Part shown: positions 23,526 to 35,672 of the stretch, in pieces | Numbering within the stretch: the first letter of the stretch is position 1 | Layout: each line of letters begins with the position of its first letter | Assembly: GCF_030247185.1 (NCBI RefSeq) | Contig: NC_080572.1 | Location: forward strand, 10,681,007 to 10,745,006 | Length of the DNA: 64,000 bases | Reading direction: 5' to 3' | From: Malaya genurostris | Lineage: Eukaryota; Arthropoda; Insecta; Diptera; Culicidae | The notes under the pieces: generated by a model | The model's database searches: none | The model's input: the letters and a program-made list of their open reading frames with translations, nothing else | Told to the model about the DNA's origin: nothing | Translations under genes and position numbers: made by a program

Positions 23526-24354
23526 TAATATGTATATGGTACCAGTGATGGTGTCACCTAATTTAAGCAGCTCTTAACTTAGTATTCAACCACATTTTGT
23601 TTCGTACTTCTCTTATTGTAAAGTTTTCGATCTTTCATAAAATCGAGTCGAAAAACTTAAGAAATGAAAAATGATCAACATTTCCCAAAAATCAATATTT
23701 TTGTAAAAAAACCTTTTCGTTTGTCACTCTCCCATCTTTACTAATAGTGCAATAAACTTCAACAGTTGTAAGTTACAACATTTCAGAAAATAAAAATATT
23801 AAGATTAGCACTTTTGGAGAAAATTGATGTTTTCAAGTTTGAAAGGAAAAAGTTTTTTTTCTCAGTGTATACATTTTCCACGCAGGTTTAATCATAATCT
23901 GAAATATTAGTGAAAGCTCCAAATCAATCACGAATTAAAAAAAAAAAATACACAAGTGAATTTATTCAAAAAATCGTCATTTTCCGGTCCGTAGCGAACG
24001 GTGCATCATGTCTTTTTTAGGTGGATCGAATATTTTTTCATACAATATCAAGATGGAAATATATTCTGAGACCTCAAATTTTTAATAAAAAATCATCCAG
24101 CTGACGTTTACCGACACATTTATGGTTTCTGCCAACTTTTGTAATGAAAGAAATCACTGTGCACTGTGGGGTGTAGGCCTAATTTCCAGTGGAATGTTCA
24201 ACCTAGAACCTGTATGGGACAAGCAGTTGGTTCAACACTTTTACTGAACATCTCGCTCAAACGCAAAATTTGGCATTGTCTACTATTTTTCCCCTTGTTG
24301 AAAAAAAAAAAATCATTACGCTAACAAACTCAAACATGAGCTCAAATGTGAGCT
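23526..24354. other. AT-rich stretch
   Basis: Nothing recognised. Confidence 0.3.
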
Positions 24355-24470
24355 AGTAATATTTTTCCCGGTTTTCCACTTAAATTTGCGACTTTTTCCC
24401 GGTTTTTCCCGGTGAAACAAAATTTTCGATTTTTTCTCGGTTTTCCCGGATTTTCCCGGTCACTTGCCAC
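24355..24470. repeat. CCCGG-TTTTT minisatellite-like tandem repeat
   Basis: Irregular repeats of TTTTTCCCGG and TTTTCCCGGT (24362 to about 24462), followed by CACTTGCCACCCTGTAT. Short and imperfect. Confidence 0.8.
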
Positions 24471-24479
24471 CCTGTATTT

Positions 24480-25560
24480 AATATATAATATTTGGGACAA
24501 TTTCACCATGACAGTTTTAAATATGGGTAACATAACATGGATTCCAAGACCTCCTGCACGTCCAAGTGCATTAGATTTTTCTCTTTGTTCGACTTCAATT
24601 CGACTAGATTGCACCTGGAAAATATTTTTTGAATTACACGGTAGCGATCATTTACCAATCATCATCACAATCAGTAGTAGCAAATGCATTGCTACATCAG
24701 TTAATCGACCTTATTCTAAATAACGTCGTATCGTTTTTTTCCCTCGTATTTCGTTTGTATTCCCCATAACGCTACCAAAATCAAAGGTAGCTATGATTCG
24801 ATCGAACCACATTCGATCGAAAAATCAATACGTCGTTATTCAGAATAAGGGCGAATATTCCATATGATATGACAAATATATTGAATGGATGGAATACCAA
24901 AGTAGATTCTCAAGTATCTTGAATTCAATGGAAGAGCTCCCCCCCCCCCGTTGGCTTGCTTGTTTGTTCGATTCTGGAGGCCGCAGAACAATCCCAAATC
25001 AGAGTTTTGAAAAATGTTTGACCTTAGAAACCAGATACAAGAGCATATTTCGGGCCAAGAAATGTAGCTATTGGAGACATTTTGTAGAAGGTTTGTCAAG
25101 AGAAACCTCAATGAAACACGGCCAGACGAATGTGGAATCGTAACGTGGGAAATGAGAGTGAGGAATACTCGAACCGATGGGTATTTGACTTTGCTAGGAA
25201 AGTTTGTCCAGATTCTGTTCCTACACAGAGCAATTTTCAGTGATGGATTTTTCTATAGCACTCTTGTCTTATCACAATAACGCTCCCGGGTTGAACAACA
25301 TTTAATGAAACTTAAGAATCTGTCCGATATTGCAAAAAGAAGTTTGTTGGAATTGTTCAACAAGTTTCTTCATCAAAACATTATTCCATCTGCGGGAGGC
25401 AAGTAAAAATTATCGCCATTCAAAAGCCGGGGAAATCAGCTTCCAATCACAACTCACATAGATCCATTATAATGTTGTCATGCATCAGAAAATTTTTCGA
25501 AAAAAATCGAAAACCTAACAATTACGTACATTAAAACTCAGATTACCTACTTCAATAACC
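24480..25560 (+). mobile_element. Decayed non-LTR retrotransposon, EN and RT pieces
   Basis: The endonuclease C-terminus reads NMGNITWIPR, SALDFSLCSTSI and HGSDHLPIIITIS (about 24515-24680), with the SDH motif that ends APE-type endonuclease domains. Later pieces in shifting frames read NNAPGLNNI, LFNKFLHQNIIPSA, IIAIQKPGKSASNHNS and IIMLSCIRKFFEK (25270-25500), matching the reverse transcriptase region before the catalytic core. The style is of I/Nimb-like elements, but the clade is tentative. Many stops; the RT core and tail are missing. Confidence 0.65.
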
Positions 25561-25589
25561 AACTGTTCCAAAGCACACACTACTGCGTT

Positions 25590-26250
25590 GCCGTTCAATG
25601 TCATCCTAACATCGCAGGTAAACACTTTTGCTGTCAAGGCCAACTAGATCGCACTGTTCTTCTTCTGGCAACAAACAATTCAATCGGCTGACAATCGATC
25701 TGCAAGCACCAAAACAATCATCTATCGAAAACAATCACTGCTCAAATTTACACTTAACCTAGAAAGGTCGACCTTTCGATCCACTATCAACGGGTTCCGA
25801 GCAGAGTTTCCCCGTCGTCGTCGTCGTCGTTGTCACAGCGCTCAAACGAAAACAATGAACCATCCTGTGTAGCCGGAACAAGAGAATCTGCTCAATATTT
25901 CACCTCAACAATCTGTCATCTGTCCAACGGAGGACACTTTCAGCGGGTAAGGCAGAGACCGTCTGGGTAATTCAACCTAGCCAGGTGAGACCGCATGACG
26001 GGAGCTTGCGCATCGAAACAGTTGAACCACGTGCTAACCGTCGGAACAGAAAGTGGCGCCAGTTGGTGTCGGTGCGGTCGGTTGAGAAAGTACGAATCGG
26101 TGCTGTGATGTTTTACTTCCTCCGGCGCCACAACGTTTCGCCAGCCATGAAGGTGCTTCCTGCTTCCGATGTTTCCCTTTCCAATGCTTTCTTCTGATTG
26201 GTTCGCATTGCTCCACTGGGGGGGCGTGTTTTTGCTAAACCAATTCAATT
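25590..26250. promoter_or_regulatory. GC-richer island, possible promoter or first exon
   Basis: Base composition changes sharply here: CGTCGTCGTCGTCG near 25817, CACCGGCGCCA-like patches and several CpGs in otherwise AT-rich DNA. Donor-like sites (GCGG/GTAAGG near 25947, CCAG/GTGAGA near 25984) are on the plus strand, and a GATTGG (CCAAT on minus) lies near 26198. Which strand is transcribed is unclear. Confidence 0.25.
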
Positions 26251-27100
26251 AAGTGTGTGAATAATACGACGCTTCGTTATTATTACCTCAGCCCGTGGGC
26301 TACTTTTTCCACCAGACTGTGTCCAAACAGAAAACGGGATTGCTATCCTAAGATGGCAAACAAAACAGCTGATAATTTTTTAGCAGAATATGCTGTTATT
26401 TCATTGTATTTTATATTGATAGATTTTCACATGATTCATTCAAATGTCAAACAGGGGAAGATTGTTCTCTCAATTTCGATTATAAAATTACATCCGTATC
26501 ACACCGCACCGAAAAACCAGAACCGAGTGATTTGTTTGCCTAACTCACACCGGCTCATATTCCTCTTGTTAGCACTTTTCGAATAGACACATCGTTACTT
26601 GTTTTATAATTGTTTTATAAGCTTCATTCAGTGCCGGAGCCCGCTATCCCATTTATTGTCTGCGCCGTAATAGAATTTAAACAAGGCCATTGATTTTCCC
26701 CTGGGATTGTGCCCCTCAACGTCAGTCAGTCGATGGAACAGGTAACGAAGACCGACTACCAACTAGAGCGGCTTAAATAAATGATACAAAATGATTATCA
26801 CAATAGCAAATCCTGATGATGAAGGCGTTTCATGGGTGGAGGTGGTAGCTTCCAGCCGTTTGAGCAGGAGACCTGCTGGATTAGATACGAGGACCGATTA
26901 TTTTCCCTTCCCGACAGTTTTCTAATTGAATGCTATTTGTGGTGTGAAAATTAATTAAATGACAAATTGCATTGATTATGTTATTCAACTTGTTCATTTT
27001 TAAATGACGAAGAGGTTTAGTTGTATGGTAATTGAGTTAATGAATGTTGCGGGCGAAAGTTTGAGGATTTGGTCTTAGTTTTTAGTTTTCATACTTTTTT
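26251..27100. other. Intergenic stretch
   Basis: A 109-codon plus-strand frame (26257-26586) has no recognisable motif. Otherwise nothing. Confidence 0.3.
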
Positions 27101-27306
27101 TTACGCGTCGTCTTAGGCTCGACAGTGCAGAGAAGTTTTAATTGAACTGGTTAGTGCAAACTTAAATAGTTCAACTTGAACCACTAAGTAGACGTAAAGT
27201 TAATGCTATTTGCAAAACACTTTTTCAATTGGCACCGAAGGGTCATGACGTTTGAACTTTGAATTTGAACTGCTTTGCATTGACGAGTCTTAAACGAAAG
27301 GTAAAG
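27101..27306. repeat. Palindromic family P, diverged copy
   Basis: Contains TTACGCGTCGTCTTAGGCTC, AGACGTAAAGTTAATGC, GCAAAACACTTTTTCAA and GACGAGTCTTAAACG, in the same order and style as 17368-17790. Confidence 0.65.
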
Positions 27307-27385
27307 AAAAGCAAAAACGGTTATGTGACCTAAGCACAAACTTAGGATAACCCCTAAAGGATAGTTTTCATAATTTTTTGTAATC

Positions 27386-28792
27386 ACATAAAAGACGTCA
27401 CGCCGCCAGGGGAAGTGAAGTGTTTCACAAAACGTGACCTTTTGTGACAGGGGGAAGGGGGGAGGGTTTTTGGAATGTGACGTCCATTATTTTCAATGAG
27501 CGTATTTTTGCAATACCCAATTATGTTACTGCTTTGCCCTATTTCCTGAAAAAATCTCCACAATAAACATTTACATTCTATAGGAAAACGTGTATTTGTT
27601 GATGTAAAAGAAATTCAAAAAGTTCATTTGGTCGGTCACATCGAAATTATATGCTCCTTGATGTATTTAAAATTCATTCAGCAATACCATGTTGGCGGAG
27701 TAATATCAATAAAACCAGCAAATAACATTAACATATATGTTGTGATTATCAATAATTATAATGATAAGAAAAGCATGTTCAATCATAAAGCATGACATGC
27801 AGCTGATTAATTTACCCTGTTTAGCTTGAATATCATACACAGAAGTAACAGCCCGGGTAGAAGTGATTTGCAAACCAATTATTAAAACCAAACATCTCAA
27901 TGGTAGAAAATAACATTCTTTAGTTTGAAATAAGAGTTAAAATATCCAAAATCATTTCAAAGTCTGCATGAGAAAATAGCAATAAAATAGAAAATTCTAC
28001 CATTGTAACTTCAAAGCAAGAACATAGGAAAACATTAATAGAAGACGAATTTTCCAGTAATTTGATTTTTTAGCTTTGAGAATAGTATATCATGAGAATT
28101 TCTCTTATCTTATTCTGATGCAGTATATTCAACTGTATTCCATTTGAAAAAGCAACCACTGGATCAATTGTACTTAATGAAATTGGTATGCCTCATCAAT
28201 AACGAAATAAGATATAATAACAAATCTTGATGCTAAATAGATTTTGTCTAATCTATCAAGAAGATTCCTTCGATTAAATATCAAGAAAATATGAAGTATT
28301 GCTATGACAGCACATGAACCTCAAGACAAGATATGATGGTAATATTTGTTATTATTTTGATTTTCGTTTACTATTCACATCTATCCGAGAGCAGCGCAAG
28401 TTTTGCTAGGGCAATTCAAACGCAGCGCCTGCCGTGTGCTCAAACCCTGTACTCCTGTTACTTTCATAAATTAAATTAATGTCAAAAAGTGTTTTATTGA
28501 GTTTAATCGAAACCGCAACGAAGCGAAACCGGTATTTTCCCCAACTCTGTTGATAAGGAGTGTTAAAAGAAGGAGAATTGAAACAGATGATTTAAATGTT
28601 TCATCAATTCCAATCAAATACTTTTGTTAAATTATATAATAACATAATTTCGATGGTTTTGTAGTTTTAGAAGAATTTTTTAATCTAATGACAGCATGTA
28701 ATAAATTGATTTTTACCTCATATTTGTATGGTTTGTCATACATAGGGGGGGGGGGGGTCTTTGGTGCTGTGACAATTTGTGACAAAGGGATT
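27386..28792 (-). mobile_element. Harbinger-like TIR element, copy 1 (truncated ends)
   Basis: Starts with CATAAAAGACGTCACG, then GTGACGTCC and AAAATCTCCACAATAAAC. Its far end has ATATTTGTATGGTTTGTC and TGACAATTTGTGAC. All are reverse complements of the copy at 33496-35530. The outermost bases of both terminal repeats are lost. Family S sequence (27605-27850, 28400-28510) sits inside. No transposase. Confidence 0.65.
27605..28510 (+). repeat. Family S repeat, copy 2, interrupted
   Basis: Flanks 27605-27850 and 28400-28510 match 12641-12990 in order. The bases between (about 27855-28400) are AT-rich filler; part of it (28075-28150) is shared, reversed, with 35063-35160. Confidence 0.5.
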
Positions 28793-28794
28793 TC

Positions 28795-29290
28795 GATTTT
28801 GGAAAATTTCATGTACTCCGCCCTATGGTGCTTCTCCAAGATCGATCCAAGCATTTAGCTCAAATTTTGCATGAGGGCTCTTTTCGAGGTGCTTAAACTT
28901 TTGAGCACTAGAGCTTTACGAAAGTAGAGGTGATCTCAAAATTCTGGCCCCCCTATATATAAAAGCGGTAAAAATCAACGTGTTTTGCCGGTTACGTCAC
29001 TTATACCATCATATCTCCGGAACCAAAAGTCACAGCCATTTGATCTTCGAACTTGATCAATGACCCGACAGTAGCTTTCAAACGAGCCTAAGCTTGGTAA
29101 AATCGGTTCAGCCATCTCTGAGAAAATTGAGCGGTAAAAATAGCTTCGAAAAGTGCACACACATACACACACAGACATTTTCCGATCTCGTCGAACTGAG
29201 TCGAATAGTATATAACACTATGAGTCTCCGAGGCTCCGTTCGAAAGTCGGTTTTTTCAGCAATTCTAATACCTTTCTATAGAGAAAGGCA
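28795..29290 (-). repeat. Family R interspersed repeat, reverse orientation
   Basis: Read on the minus strand it begins CCTTTCTCTATAGAAAGG, has ATACTATTCGACTCAGTTCG, one GAACCGATTTTACC unit and GGTTCCGGAGATATGATGG. It runs to the CATAGGGCGGAGTACATG part, where the Harbinger-like element abuts. Confidence 0.8.
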
Positions 29291-29854
29291 AAAATTGTAA
29301 AGGAAGCAAGCAGGATTTAGTACGGCAGTTCTTTGATAAATTTAGAATCCATGATAAATTTAGGGGTCTTGGTACCACGTAGGTTAGTGCACATGTCAAT
29401 TTGATCTTTTGTGTTAAGTTTTGTCAGTAGATGTGTCGACGAAACGACTAAACTTCTTTTGAAGAAGGCCATCGAATAATATATAAGACTGAGAAAGCCA
29501 CAAACAGGAACTATTAACTCTACTTCCAGTCGTTCAATACATAACGTAACTCTCTTCATTTTCTAAGAAACATCAAGATCAATTTATACAATCTTAGACA
29601 TAAATAAAATGGTCAACGTCTATAAAGATAGACTGCTTTTGACTTTTGTTCGGATCTCACTACAGCGTGAGATGTGTTCAACATTTTAAACCATCATTAA
29701 GAGAGAAAGTTTAAAAAACGAGTGATTCTTATCGATTTGGATCAAAACAGTTAAAAAAAAGGTAATGTAAGCCCAAAAAAACTTGTTTGTTCTTATTGAA
29801 TATTCAAAGAAAACTTTTTTTGAGAATCCCTTAGTAATATTATTGCAAACAGTT
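29291..29854. other. AT-rich stretch
   Basis: An 80-codon minus-strand frame (29317-29559) has no family I can name. Nothing else. Confidence 0.3.
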
Positions 29855-29905
29855 ATATGAGAAAGGCATCATACAGCACTAGGTGGACTAAAACAAGTTT
29901 TTTTT
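29855..29905 (+). repeat. Family R right end only
   Basis: ATGAGAAAGGCATC then CACTAGGTGGACTAAAAC, the fixed right terminus of family R, without the rest of the element. Confidence 0.6.
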
Positions 29906-30299
29906 CGTTAAAAAGCAATGATAAAGCGATTCACGAAATTGTTTCTTATCCATTGTTTTACAAATATCAATCCTAGTGCAGCTTAATTCACTTTAACTAG
30001 TTGATAGAATGTCATCAGAATGTTATGAAAGTTTTACAGGTATCTTTTGGAGATTGGATCTGGACAAATTAAACTTGGAATAGAACAAATTTGGTGTTAC
30101 TTCAATCTAAGATGATTTTTTGGTTCATTCAATTGTGTATTATTAGTCATCCTCAAACTAATTACAGTTGATTAATATGGCTGCATGATTAAACTACGAA
30201 ATTTTGTGTTTCCTCCAGCTATTAAGGTCAGCAACCGATTTAGCTGCTTTTATCCCAAATTTTTGAAATTTTTCCTATGGTGGTGGTATCTTGTTGTTT
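29906..30299. other. AT-rich stretch
   Basis: Nothing recognised. Confidence 0.3.
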
Positions 30300-30650
30300 A
30301 TATTGAGAGAGTTCCCTCTTCGCGAGAGCTTAATACAGCTCGATAGGTCGCAATTCCGGAAAGTTAGGTGGATTCGGCACAACATGGACTCCAGTCGCTT
30401 TATACCATTTCAAAGCATTTTCGGCGGAATAACAAGATGCCAAATCAGGCCAGAAGAACGAGGGAGCATCATGGCTACGTAGGAATTATGACAATCGCTT
30501 CTTTAGGCATTATTCACGGTATATTTCTTTGTGTACCGTTCCGGTAGTGATGAACCTTTGGCTTGTTCACTACATATTGACTGCCGAACCGAGTATTATT
30601 TGGGAAACCTGGCCTCTTTCTACGTCCTGAAATGCTTTCGTTCCATTTAT
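30300..30650 (-). pseudogene. Tc1/mariner-superfamily transposase fragment
   Basis: On the minus strand: FWPDLASCYSAENALKWYK, then VVPNPPNFPELRPIE. This matches the second-Asp to Glu/Asp block (FWPDLASxHY...NPPN.P..RPIE.(Y/F)W) of IS630/Tc1-like transposases. Upstream, KEARFPK and YTKKYTVNNA fit the preceding part. A stop replaces the Trp after RPIELY, and further stops lie upstream. Confidence 0.65.
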
Positions 30651-30693
30651 GGCAGTAGAAAACGACATTCCGGGAAGCTGCTTAAGCTTAAAA

Positions 30694-30965
30694 TTACGTT
30701 TCGTCTTAGATTCATCAGTGCACAGCAGTTTATGTTGAACTGCTACCTCCGGCCTGACGGTTCAACATAAACCGCTAGGCAGACGTAAAGTTAATGCGGT
30801 TCGCAAAACACTTTTGCGCATAACCATTTTTACTTAAATTTACGTTTCGACTTAGACTCAGTGCGTAGTGCGTTTCGTCCGACACGTCAGTTTTGAAACT
30901 ACAATAAGGAGGAATTTCAAAAAAGTGTTTTGCAAATGCGGTAAAAAACCTTTTGCTCCTTAAAC
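30694..30965. repeat. Palindromic family P copy
   Basis: TTACGTTTCGTCTTAGATTC and AGCAGTTTATGTTGAAC pair with GGTTCAACATAAACCGCT; AGACGTAAAG closes the first palindrome. A second part has CACGTCAGTTTTGAAACTAC and GTGTTTTGCAAATGCGG, as in 17368-17790. Confidence 0.75.
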
Positions 30966-31039
30966 TTAGCAGCTGCTTAAAGTCTTCTAGCACATAAGTT
31001 TTGTTATCCATTATGACACAGAAAATCTTCGTCTAATAT

Positions 31040-32250
31040 TCGCGATTCAACTTGCGAGCCCGAGTTCATTACGGTTCGGTACAGATTTCGCCTTGAACGA
31101 TTTTATACCTTGCCAGTGCTTGAAAGAATGCACGAACAATTCAGGAGTTCCTCAAGGTAGTAATTTGCAAAATGGCTGCAAATTGGTCTATGCAGACGAT
31201 TTAAAATTGTACCTCGTAGTTCGTACCGTAGAGGATTGCCAGCGGTTCAATATCTACTAGAATTGTTCGTAGATTGGTGTCACAGAAACAAGTTAATCAT
31301 TAACGTAGAAAAATGTCAGGTCATTACGTTCTACCGTACTTTGAATTATGTGAAATTTAATTACAGTATTGGTGGCTCTGTTCTGACTAGAGTTAACCAG
31401 GTGAGCGATTTAGGAGTATTGTTGGATGAAAAACTGACCTTTGATTCAAAAGCTTCACTTCAGTTGGGATTTTTTTCAAAAATCGCGAAGGATAAAGATC
31501 CTCATTGCTTGAAGGCATTATATTGCTCACTCGTTAGACCTATTCTTGAGAACGCTTCATCAGTTTGGTTACCGTATCAGCTCTCGTGGTGCATACGAAT
31601 TGAACGAGTTCAAAAGCGGTTTGTTCGTTGAGCATTACGGAATTTACCGCGGAGAGATCCCTCGAATCTTCCACCATATCCAAATAGATGTCAACTAATC
31701 GGAATCGAATCGCTGTTACGCCGCCGTGGAATACAACAGGCAGTAGTTATTGCAAAACTGATCAACGGAGAAATCGATGCACCGGAATTGCGATCCGAAA
31801 TTATTTTCCAGCACCGAATAGAACCCTGCGGAATGGCACTCTACTTCAGCAAAGATTTAATAGAACTAGTTTTGGATGTAATGAACCGATAACCGCTGCC
31901 ATTCGATCATTCACTGCTGTAGAAGATCTTTTTGAGTTTGGTGCATCATCCAGCCGCTTCGCTATTAAAGTCACACACTCTTCTGTGTTTTGATATTTTT
32001 TCTATTCTTTGGTTTTTGTTTTTAATTAAATTATGTGTATTTTGTTTTTAATAATGTTATGTAACTATTAGTTTTAGATGTATTGTGATAATTATTATGT
32101 GTTGTTTTTTTTTAAGATGGTGGTTTTTGCGCCCGTTTGAGAATGTTCAACTCAAATAGGTTATTTTATGTTCAACTCAAATAGGTTTTTCTCCACATAT
32201 CCATGTAGATTTCGTATCCGATGGATATTACAATAATAAATAAAACAAAA
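31040..32250 (+). mobile_element. CR1-clade (Q-like) LINE, 5'-truncated fragment
   Basis: Reads NSGVPQGSNL, jumps over the GPLLF...ND block, then KLVYADDLKLYLVVRTVEDC with the catalytic YADD. It continues as LFVDWCHRNKLIINVEKCQ, VSDLGVLLDEKLTFD and LKALYCSLVRPILENAS, then a TGA at 31629 and ALRNLPRRDPSNLPPYP. The 3' end is A-rich (AATAATAAATAAAAC near 32230). It is close to the better-preserved copy at 59000-61375. Dead by deletion and stops. Confidence 0.8.
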
Positions 32251-33344
32251 AAAAGTTGAAGACATTTTTATTTTTCTAGCCACAGTACATACCGAAACAT
32301 CTGATATCTTCTGTAAAACTTATTTCACCTTCGCATTCTTCTGGTGATTCCTCCCAGCCTTTCTGGCTGTTATCGAACGTATATCGAATGATTTAGGAAT
32401 GTTATGGACAGAGCTTGCAAGAAAACAAGTTTTCTAATTACAGATCCGAATTTTTATTGCGGCCGCATATAATTGCTTTTCGCACTTGACGCCATCTTCG
32501 ATCTAAAAGCTTGTTGTATCACCTAAACTTTATTTTACGCGTTTTATGTTTCATGCATTGAGGAAGTATTTCCAGAAGTATACGTATTTGGGAGTGTCCA
32601 GATTTTGTCGCAAACAAGCCTTACCTCTGTTCAAATATAATATCATTGGTTCAATAGAATTGAAAAACTGTTACCCTTGAAATTAGTAACTAGTCGTTCA
32701 AATGTGGCCCAAAATTACCAGGAACAAAATTAGTTATTTTTTCCTATTCCGATTGAATCCTCTAAGATCATCCCTAGCGATAAGATGCAACATACTTTTT
32801 CTGAACTATTCGCGAACTAATTGTCCATTTCCAATCTCGAATCTTGTTGATAATATTTCCCAAAGAGTTGATTTTTAACAGAAAAATTTATTAAAATGCG
32901 TTTCTTAGATATCTGACATTGAAAAAAAATGGCGCGAAAATCTTGAAAACCGCGCAACCTTTATGAATCTTAACTTGAACTTGATGAATCTCACCCAAAA
33001 CAATTCAAAGATATTTGTTTCAATTTGGAAAATCGGCTGGTATCGAATATGTCAACTTTAAAGTGATACAAGATTGTTTTCATGTTCTCGGTGCTGAATT
33101 CGGCAAACGAAACAACGAATTTCGAAGGTTAAAATTTGAGCAACTGAAACTGAATGTTGTGAAAACTAAATATGACTCGTGAAATCGACCAGACTATTAA
33201 AATTTTTGGTGCAACTATTGATAAATTGGTTCTATTCGATCATTAAGACTTACCAAAAGAACAAATGAATAATTAACCCTGGATAGACTCTTGTCAGTCT
33301 TTCTTTTGACGAAGAATTTACACCTGCTTACCTAGATCGATTTG
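32251..33344. other. AT-rich stretch
   Basis: On the minus strand a short frame ends FTEDIRCFGMYCG at about 32275, followed by AATAAA. It is acidic, 38 codons, preceded by a stop, and matches nothing I know. Otherwise nothing recognised. Confidence 0.3.
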
Positions 33345-33495
33345 CCTTTCTATATATAAAGGTTATGGAATTGTTAGATAAACTGAACAAGCTCGAAGAT
33401 CAATTGGCCATCACTTCCGGTTCCGGAGGTATAAGTGACTTAATCGACAAGATGCAATTTTATTCCCTTCGTTCAATTTTCTCGGAGACAGCTTA
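33345..33495 (+). repeat. Family R repeat, left piece of a split copy
   Basis: GCCTTTCTATATATAAAGG head, then TTCCGGTTCCGGAGGTATAA and TCTCGGAGACAGCTTA. The same copy continues at 35531-35672 (ACCGATTTCCACAAGC) and probably at 40600-40710, so two insertions have split it. Confidence 0.75.
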
Positions 33496-35530
33496 GGGGC
33501 TGTCCATAAAAGACGTCACGCTTTTTTGACGATTTTTGACTCCCCATCCCACTTTTGTCACAAATTGTCACAGAAGCTAAGATCTTCACCCCTATGTCAC
33601 ATGTCACGAATTCAAAATAAATAAAATTCATCTCAATGCATTCTCATTCATATGTATAACAAACCATACAAATATGAGGGAAAAATTGATTTATTACATG
33701 CTGTCATTAGATTAAAAAATATCCCTAAAACTACAAAATCATCGGAATTATTTTATTAATATCAATTATATAAATTAACAAAAGTATTAGGTGTACAACT
33801 TTGCTACCGCCGTTTCTTTCCAAAATTTAAAGCTTTATTGCGAAAAAGTGCTTACAGATGTATTATTCAAAGTATTGTCCGTCGCTAGCGACAACTTTCT
33901 CCCATCTTTTCGGATCCCGGCTTGAAAAAAGGAGTCCTTTTTTGACGCTATCCATGAAGCAATCCATTTTTTCAACTCTTCGAAGGATTGAAAATGTTGA
34001 TCTGCCAGGCCGTGTGCCATCGAACGGAATAGGTGGAAGTCAGAAGGGGCGACATCTGGGGAATACGGCGGGTGGGGTAAGACTTCCCATTTCAGCGTTT
34101 CCAGGTACTTTTTGACCACTTTTGCGACGTGAGGCCGCTCATTGTCGTGTTGGAGGATGACTTTGCCATGCCGCTCTTGATACTGTGGCCGCTTTTCTTT
34201 TAGCGCGCGACTGAGGCGCATCAGTTACGTTCGGTAGCGATCTCCTGTGATGGTTTCACCCGGTTTTAAGAGCTAGTAAATTGTTATTCATCTTTGAAGG
34301 TTTTTTCTCTTCCACCATCATGTTTGTCTTCGACATCGAAATCACCATTTTTAAAACGTTGAAACCACTACGTTCTTTTACTCAGAGCAGCATCACCGTA
34401 AGTTTCTGAAAGCATTCGATGCGCTTCAGTTGCAATTTTTTTCGAATTGTAACATAAAAGTAAAACAAAAAGTAAACGCAAAAGGCGAGAATTGGGCACA
34501 TAAACAGACATTTTCGAGCGTGAATAATACGAAAACAAGAACAACTGTCACTGAAACGGCGATGACAATTCGTTAGGCACTGTACACATTCACTTTAAAG
34601 GCATTATCATCTATGTATTTTGACCAGCCTCAGCCGGTACAGCCACCTATCGGAAAACTGCGAAAGCAAAGTTGTACACCGATATTTGGTTGGAATTGAT
34701 GGAACATTTGAATCATCTGTTTCATTCCTCCTAGGGGTACACAGATATATTATTGTTTTAGGTAAAGAATAATATTTCTATAGTGTAGCATACCGGGCTG
34801 AGAAAATAAAGACCAAAACCTCATCAAAATAAGATCACTGCCGGAGAATCTTTTCATGATCAGTTGATCAGTGAATTTTAAATCACATCGATCAATATCG
34901 GTACTGATCTTCCGTCACACAATAGGTAGTGATTTTGAGCTAAAATGATTCTTGATTTATGTAAGTTTAATCATTGGATGATTCGATAAGCTTTGATGTT
35001 GGTGGAGGAAAATCACATATGATCAAGATAAGACATGACATGATCTACGTCTGAAATCGTTGATCTCCCGCCCTTTTTCAAATGGAGTACAATTGAATAA
35101 ACTGCATCAGAATCAGATAAGAGAAATTCTTATGATATACTATTATCAATGCTAGAACATCAAATTACTGAAAAAAATGTCAGTGCATAATTTAAGCTAA
35201 ATTCCGCTAATTTACTCGCTCCTCCGTGCACTTTTGCTAATAACAACAGAAATGATTTCCTGCATCATTCATTTCCGAATTTACAAGAAGAAGCTTTTAC
35301 ATCAACAAATACACGTTTTCCTATAGAATGTAAACGTTTATTGTGGAGATTTTTTCAGGAAATAGGGCAAAGCAGTAATATAATTAGGTATTTCAAAAAT
35401 GCGCTCATTGAAAATATTGGACGTCACATTCCAAAAATCTCCCCTCCCCCCTTCCGCCTGTCTCATAAGGTCACGTTCTATGAAACAACCTCCTCCCCCT
35501 TGCGGCGTGACGTCTTTTATGGACAGCCTC
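33496..35530 (+). mobile_element. Harbinger-like TIR element, copy 2
   Basis: Left end GGGGCTGTCCATAAAAGACG and right end CGTCTTTTATGGACAGCCTC are inverted repeats. A TTA on each side (33493-33495, 35531-35533) is the 3-bp duplication typical of PIF/Harbinger targets (TWA). There is no transposase, so it is non-autonomous. It is 2035 bp, of which 892 bp is a mariner inserted at 33789. The 3-bp duplication and G-rich end suggest, but do not prove, the superfamily. Confidence 0.7.
33789..34680 (-). mobile_element. Mariner deletion derivative, copy 2
   Basis: Terminal repeats AGGTGTACAACTTTGCTACC and GCAAAGTTGTACACC. The minus-strand frame has MRLSRALKEKRPQYQERHG, VILQHDNERPHVAK (second Asp), YSPDVAPSDFHLFRSM (third Asp) and KKWIASWIASKKDSFF; it is frameshifted just before the usual LPERWEK end. 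It shares the junction GATGAATAACAATTTACTA with copy 1 at 11394-12298, so both descend from one deleted parent. Less decayed in its ORF than copy 1. Confidence 0.88.
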
Positions 35531-35672
35531 TTAACCGATTTCCACAAGCTTAGGGTCGTTTCAAAGCTACTTTTAGGTTATGGATCTAGTTCAAAGATAA
35601 ACTGACCGTCATTGTTTGTGTATATGCCAAATAATCTCACTAAGTTTTTACGGAGATAGCTGAACTAATATT
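35531..35672 (+). repeat. Family R repeat, middle piece of a split copy
   Basis: ACCGATTTCCACAAGCTTAG continues directly from the sequence before the Harbinger-like insertion. It ends at GAGATAGCTGAACTAATATT, where a composite block begins. Confidence 0.7.

Noticed and set aside
24412..24723. 103-codon frame as a gene
   Set aside because: Its first part is the CCCGG minisatellite and its second is a LINE endonuclease remnant.
26257..26586. 109-codon plus-strand frame
   Set aside because: No recognisable domain, poor start context and AT-rich chance composition.
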